Shown: in pieces, positions 7,266 through 10,180 of the stretch
How positions within the stretch are numbered: the first letter of the stretch is position 1
Layout of the letters: each line of letters begins with the position of its first letter
Assembly (NCBI GenBank): GCA_036939755.1
Contig: JALLAZ010002417.1
Coordinates: 1 to 10,180, forward strand
Length of the DNA: 10,180 nt
Direction: 5' to 3'
DNA from: Stephanodiscus triporus
Lineage: Eukaryota > Bacillariophyta > Thalassiosirophyceae > Thalassiosirales > Thalassiosiraceae
Made by a program: the position numbers and the translations under genes
The notes under the pieces: generated by a model
The model's input: only the letters and a program-made list of their open reading frames with translations
What the model was told of the DNA's origin: nothing
The model's database searches: none

Positions 7266-7894
7266 GGTTCGAGATACAATATTGATGTGTCGTTGAGTGT
7301 ATCGTTGAGTGATCGTACCTGTATTGTGGTTCACCTTGCCCCCTCACCAAATAATGACCATAAAAAAATATTTAAATATTTATCGCACCTTTGTTGCGGC
7401 TCGACCTCCACTCCCTCCTCTCTGCATAGTACTGGCCTTTCTCAACTGATGAGAGGCGCCTTTCCCCAGCGATGACCGCCTATCAAGAAGTGTCTGACGT
7501 TAGCGGCGTCCGTCCTCCCCGTCCACCGTCGACCCTGTCCTTCTGTACAGATCGTTGTTCATTGATAAAGAGAAGTGAGTGTCTCATGTTGTGTACTCTA
7601 GTCGCCAGCCTAACCCCTTGCGTCGTTTGTTCGTCATCGACTTGAAAAGTGATCAACGCTAAAAGGCGTCGGGTTGGTGCGAGTTATTCCCCTTGGAGAT
7701 GCACCTCCACACATGCCCGATAAAATCCAAAGCAATGACGAATCATGATCATGCGTGCCTGCAGGTCGAGAGGTGGACATCGTCAAAGGCTACAAGAGGA
7801 TGCCGGGACCCTGAAATCAAATCCGACCTCCACCCCCAGGACGACAGGGGGCGCTGGCGCATCTCCGTCAGCACTACGATGCTCCCACCCTCGC
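7266..7894. other. Intergenic region upstream of the coiled-coil gene
   Basis: These 629 bases lie between the coiled-coil start and the ENY2 stop, with both genes on the minus strand. No conserved coding frame is evident on either strand. It holds a run of A ending in a 16-base AT palindrome at 7366-7381 and a pyrimidine-rich plus-strand stretch at about 7395-7435. No tRNA-like cloverleaf was found. Confidence 0.4.
7366..7381. promoter_or_regulatory. AT palindrome, possible core promoter element
   Basis: AAATATTTAAATATTT is a perfect 16-base palindrome about 100 bases upstream of the coiled-coil ATG on the minus strand. It is the most AT-rich spot in that gap. It could act as a TATA-type element, but the position alone is the evidence, and chance in AT-rich DNA is possible. 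Confidence 0.25.
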
Positions 7895-8347
7895 TCATGC
7901 CTTGAAGTCGCCGGTTTTCCCAATCCCAACTCCGACCCCGACGGCACCCTCGCCCAACACCGCCCTCAGACGATCCGCCACCGCCCCCCTCGCCTCGGGG
8001 GGCACCGTCGCCCTCCCCTCCGATATCATTTCCGACAAAAGGCCGTCCATCGTCTTCCTCGACGCGTCGTCGTCGCCGTCGATCGCTAGTCCGCCGCCGA
8101 TTCGTCGTATCGCATCGCGCGCGCGATTTCTCATCGCGTCGCGCCATCCTGATTCTATCAGATGCGATCGTAGAAGGCGTTGGAGGCGGTCGACCTCGCC
8201 GGTCGCTTCGAGTCTACCGAAAATGTTGGATTCGATATGCTGCTGCTGCTGATGCTGCTGCTGCTGCCGTTGGTGGAGTTCACTGGCGGAGAGGGCGTTC
8301 GACTGCTGCGGCCATTGCCGGCTGTTGTACTCGCTGTATTGCGGCAT
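7895..8347 (-). CDS. ENY2: ENY2/Sus1 family protein, SAGA and TREX-2 subunit
   Basis: ENY2 (yeast Sus1) is a small helical protein of the nucleus. It sits in the SAGA deubiquitinase module that removes ubiquitin from histone H2B, and in the TREX-2 complex at nuclear pores, linking transcription to mRNA export. Residues 43-133 follow the family pattern: a Leu-x-x-[TS]-Gly-[ED] helix (FGRLEATGEVDRLQRLL, 43-59), the signature LIESGWRD (63-70), a basic helix (71-83), and TMDGLLSEMISEGRATVPP (99-117), then a final helix to LRAVLGE. The match to animal ENY2 is clear by eye. The usual length is about 90-110 residues; this one is 150. The extra parts are a Gln/His-rich N-terminus (tract at about 27-37), a Gly/Asp insert (85-98) between helices, and a Gly/Val tail (134-150). 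The ATG at 8345-8347 is the first in frame. An upstream exon is possible but not needed. Confidence 0.88.
   Translation of the reverse strand: MPQYSEYNSRQWPQQSNALSASELHQRQQQQHQQQQHIESNIFGRLEATGEVDRLQRLLRSHLIESGWRDAMRNRARDAIRRIGGGLAIDGDDDASRKTMDGLLSEMISEGRATVPPEARGAVADRLRAVLGEGAVGVGVGIGKTGDFKA
8239..8272. repeat. Interrupted CTG triplet repeat (Gln tract of ENY2)
   Basis: Plus-strand CTG triplets with a few substitutions (GCTGCTGCTGCTGATGCTGC and onward) encode the Gln/His tract in the N-terminal extension of the ENY2 homologue. Purity is broken by CAT/CAC-type codons, so it is a mixed Q/H tract. Length variation between alleles would be expected. Confidence 0.75.
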
Positions 8348-8541
8348 GGGGTGGCCACTATTCCTTTGAACAGATTTGTCACGGATCTTTCCCGCGCGCC
8401 ATCATTTTTTTAGGTAGTAAATTAATCAAAGGTACATCTAAATCTACTCAAGGTAAATTGTAAATTCCCACCTTTATTATTACTGTGGGTTGAGTTAGAG
8501 TTTTAGGATGTGCCAATTCTCATAAGGCGGAGAACTTCCGA

Positions 8542-8560
8542 CCACTCGAGCTGCGGCCAT
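8542..8560 (+). repeat. Direct repeat copy 1
   Basis: CCACTCGAGCTGCGGCCAT here and CCACTCGCGCTGCGGCCAT at 8691-8709 differ at one of 19 positions. Weaker similarity extends upstream into a GGACTT/GAACTT word. Spacing is 149 bases. No known element was recognised. Confidence 0.6.
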
Positions 8561-8690
8561 CTCCCTGTGATACCACCGACGCAACGCTGTGAATCATGCG
8601 GGTGGGTTTCAGGACATGCCACGTGAGAGGGGAGCAGGAGGGTATGGCACTTACTACGATATCTAGAGGAGAGGTGGACTTGCCACCGCA

Positions 8691-8709
8691 CCACTCGCGC
8701 TGCGGCCAT
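8691..8709 (+). repeat. Direct repeat copy 2
   Basis: This is the second copy of the 19-base repeat at 8542-8560, with one substitution (C for A). Both copies lie in the intergenic stretch between ENY2 and the plastid membrane protein gene. Confidence 0.6.
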
Positions 8710-9142
8710 TCTTTCAATGCGATGTTGAGAATGAATAGAAACCGAACAATCTGTCATGACACAAATAGGTATGGTATCTAGTAATACATAATGAGACAAA
8801 CTTTGATATTGATTGTGTTCTACACTTGGCCAGAATCAAAGCAGCCGGTCGAGTAAATCGTGTCAAGTTATTCTTCTGACGTACTCTTCAACCCTAACAC
8901 CCTAAACAAAGCCAAATTAGTGTGTGCGCGCGGTTCCCGGGCAAGAATGAGACAATTCGCAGTCCTTATGATACTCTGCCCCTTCATCGAAAAATAAATA
9001 TCCTCGATTAGAAGGCTGGAGTAACTCTCATCGACCATTCATTTCCATCCGCCGTACGAATCAGCACCATCCCTCGTTGTTTCCTCATCCCTCATCATAC
9101 CAACCCCACAAAAACTAGCACGGCATCATATCCAACGTAATG

Positions 9143-9997
9143 TTAACGGTCCTCCCTGTAAGTGCTCGCGGCGCTCCCGCCCAAGCTGACGCTGAACAAA
9201 CCCAAGCTGACGCTGAACGCCAGCAGCACCCCCAATCCCGGGGTGAAATTCGGCTCCACGACGTCCACGATCCACGCCTCCAACCCGTCCGGCATCGGCC
9301 TGCCCGTGGCCTTGGACCCGGCCTCGACCGTGATGAACATCCCCGCGACGACGAACAGGACCGTGGACACCCCCAGGCCGAGCTTGAGGAAGGCGTCGAC
9401 GCCCCGAACGACCGACGCTGGCAGCACGGCCAGTAGGTCCCTGTCCTCCGGCCACATCGCCTCGACGTTCCGGAGCCCGTCGCGCCGTTTCCGTTTCTCC
9501 TCCGCGTCGACGACCAGGCGGTAGTCGCCGAGATCGGCCTGCTGCTCCTCGTAGGACTTGAGCCCGAATTTGGACCTAAGGATGGCGCGGGAACGCTCCT
9601 CGGGGGACAGGCCCTCGAGGTCGACGTCGACGGCGGCGGACGACGACGACGACGAGATGTCGATGGATTGAAGCGGCCGGGAGGTCGACGGCATCGTCGG
9701 CGTCCTGCCATCCTCGCGGATGGCGGCGGGGGGGGCGGACGACGACGACGACCTGCCGCCGCCGCCCTTGCCGAACCCCTCGCCGCCGCCGCTCCCGCCT
9801 CCTGGTAGTTTCTTCTTACGGTCCCTCTTCGCGGCCGAGAGGACCAACACCCCCGAGGACGACGACAACGCTCGTCTCCGCCATCGCAACAACGAGTTGC
9901 TAGACTGCGATAGTAGCGAGTTGCCAACGCCCGCGAAGGACCATGCCGATGACGGGAGGAGTGCCAGTGGGAACAGGAACAGGAGCAAGTTTTTCAT
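9143..9997 (-). CDS. Plastid-targeted two-pass membrane protein of unknown function
   Basis: This 284-residue protein starts at the ATG at 9995-9997 with a signal peptide: Lys-2, a hydrophobic core at residues 4-14 (LLLFLFPLALL), then SSAWS|FAGVG. Phe-21 at the predicted cleavage site with Ala-Trp-Ser before it matches the ASAFAP-type motif of diatom plastid preproteins. The Ser/Arg-rich segment that follows (29-63) suits a transit peptide. Residues 64-125 are a Gly/Ser-rich linker. A charged region (127-190) carries LSPEERSRAILRSKFGLKSY. Two membrane segments follow at about 204-226 and 253-275, separated by a loop with DGLEAWIVDVVEPNFTPGLG (237-256). I infer a thylakoid or envelope protein with a stromal or luminal N-terminal domain, but I cannot name a family. 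The second membrane segment contains a 7-residue tandem duplication. The gene ends in TAA (9143-9145). G+C is high and no intron is needed. Confidence 0.8.
   Translation of the reverse strand: MKNLLLFLFPLALLPSSAWSFAGVGNSLLSQSSNSLLRWRRRALSSSSGVLVLSAAKRDRKKKLPGGGSGGGEGFGKGGGGRSSSSSAPPAAIREDGRTPTMPSTSRPLQSIDISSSSSSAAVDVDLEGLSPEERSRAILRSKFGLKSYEEQQADLGDYRLVVDAEEKRKRRDGLRNVEAMWPEDRDLLAVLPASVVRGVDAFLKLGLGVSTVLFVVAGMFITVEAGSKATGRPMPDGLEAWIVDVVEPNFTPGLGVLLAFSVSLGLFSVSLGGSAASTYREDR
9180..9218 (-). repeat. 21-base in-frame tandem duplication in a membrane segment
   Basis: CCCAAGCTGACGCTGAAC occurs at 9180-9197 and again at 9201-9218, a period of 21 bases. On the coding strand it gives FSVSLGL-FSVSLGG (residues 261-274) within the second membrane segment. 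The copies are identical over 18 bases, so the duplication is recent or maintained. Confidence 0.85.
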
Positions 9998-10110
9998 GGT
10001 TCCTTTAATTTTTTTTTTTTTTTTCGCCTACCGTACCTACTACATATGCTGATGAGAGTCGCCGTGCTGAGACGGTGTGTGAACTACTATTTTTTGGGTG
10101 TAGGTATTTT
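9998..10110. promoter_or_regulatory. Upstream region of the plastid membrane protein gene
   Basis: Directly upstream of the ATG on the minus strand is a run of 16 A (plus-strand T at 10009-10024), leaving a 5' UTR that is A-rich up to TTAAAGGAACC before the start codon. The remainder has no clear TATA box. The assignment as promoter and 5' UTR rests on position only. Confidence 0.35.
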
Positions 10111-10180
10111 CTGGCGTACCGCAGGAGCTGCTGGCGTAGGAATTTTGCTGGCGTATCTCAAAATTAAGATGCGCCAGCAC
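10111..10180. repeat. CTGGCGTA repeat cluster ending in a hairpin
   Basis: CTGGCGTA occurs at 10111-10118, 10131-10138 and 10148-10155. The last copy is part of a hairpin: GCTGGCGTATCT (10147-10158) pairs with AGATGCGCCAGC (10167-10178) over 12 base pairs, one of them a T/G mismatch, with an 8-base loop. The window stops two bases later, so the full structure cannot be seen. It could be the end of a transposable element, a subterminal repeat array or a regulatory hairpin. Confidence 0.6.

Larger units (their letters stand above)
8348..9142. other. Intergenic region upstream of ENY2
   Basis: These 795 bases lie between the ENY2 start and the stop of the plastid membrane protein gene (both minus strand). 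The first 150 bases are AT-rich and probably hold the ENY2 promoter. A small hairpin, CCCAC / GTGGG with a 13-base loop, lies at about 8468-8490. A minus-strand open frame of 98 codons (8799-8503) is present, but its composition is not protein-like and it overlaps an imperfect direct repeat. CCCTAA-like words occur at 8890-8907. No RNA gene was recognised. Confidence 0.4.

Noticed and set aside
7266..7334. N-terminal extension of the coiled-coil protein to 7334
   Set aside because: The extension would start at GTG, while an ATG in a strong context lies at 7263-7265.
7446..7480. CTGATGAG core suggesting a hammerhead ribozyme (another at about 10049-10056)
   Set aside because: Neither site is followed by a paired stem II and the required GAAA segment, so the catalytic core is absent.
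7693..8252. Plus-strand open frames overlapping the ENY2 gene
   Set aside because: They are antisense to a recognisable ENY2 core and lack motifs.
8503..8799. 98-codon minus-strand open frame between ENY2 and the plastid gene
   Set aside because: It is rich in Cys, His and Trp with no domain-like pattern, and it is partly built of an imperfect direct repeat. Without transcript evidence it looks like chance.
9115..9927. 270-codon minus-strand frame overlapping the plastid protein gene
   Set aside because: It is an Arg/Ser-rich shifted-frame shadow. The overlapping frame has a signal peptide, plastid cleavage motif and membrane segments.

Overview
The window looks like nuclear DNA from a diatom or close stramenopile relative. 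Five protein genes are packed into 10 kb. One has a short GT-AG spliceosomal intron, and another begins with a signal peptide ending in an ASAFAP-like cleavage site (Trp-Ser before, Phe after), typical of preproteins bound for secondary plastids of red-algal origin. Runs of Asp, Ser, Gly and Gln encoded by triplet repeats fit a centric diatom such as a Thalassiosirales member. That last placement is inference. There is no sign of bacterial operon structure, tRNA, rRNA or CRISPR.

Layout. Positions 1-761 are non-coding and dominated by a long imperfect inverted repeat (arms 210-326 and 484-601), probably a foldback or MITE-like element. A type II membrane protein with a possible glycosyltransferase domain follows on the plus strand (762-1916). 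Convergent to it is UTP25 on the minus strand (5045 to 2125, one phase-0 intron at 3724-3860), a 927-residue nucleolar ribosome-biogenesis protein with a very low-complexity N-terminal half. After 567 bases without a gene comes a minus-strand coiled-coil protein of 550 residues (7265 to 5613) with recent internal duplications. After another 629-base gap is a minus-strand ENY2/Sus1 homologue (8347 to 7895) of the SAGA and TREX-2 complexes, with an extra Gln-rich N-terminus. A 795-base gap separates it from a minus-strand, probably plastid-targeted membrane protein of unknown function (9997 to 9143). The window ends in a cluster of short repeats with a strong hairpin at the last bases, perhaps the edge of another repeat element.

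The genes do not form an obvious pathway. UTP25 (pre-rRNA processing) and ENY2 (histone deubiquitination and mRNA export) are conserved nuclear housekeeping genes. The other three are a likely secretory-pathway enzyme, a structural coiled-coil protein and a plastid membrane protein. By eye, UTP25, ENY2 and the plastid gene are clearly richer in G+C than the putative glycosyltransferase and coiled-coil genes. No undescribed multi-gene system could be supported. The best leads are the inverted-repeat element, the recent intragenic duplications, and the two proteins that cannot be named.
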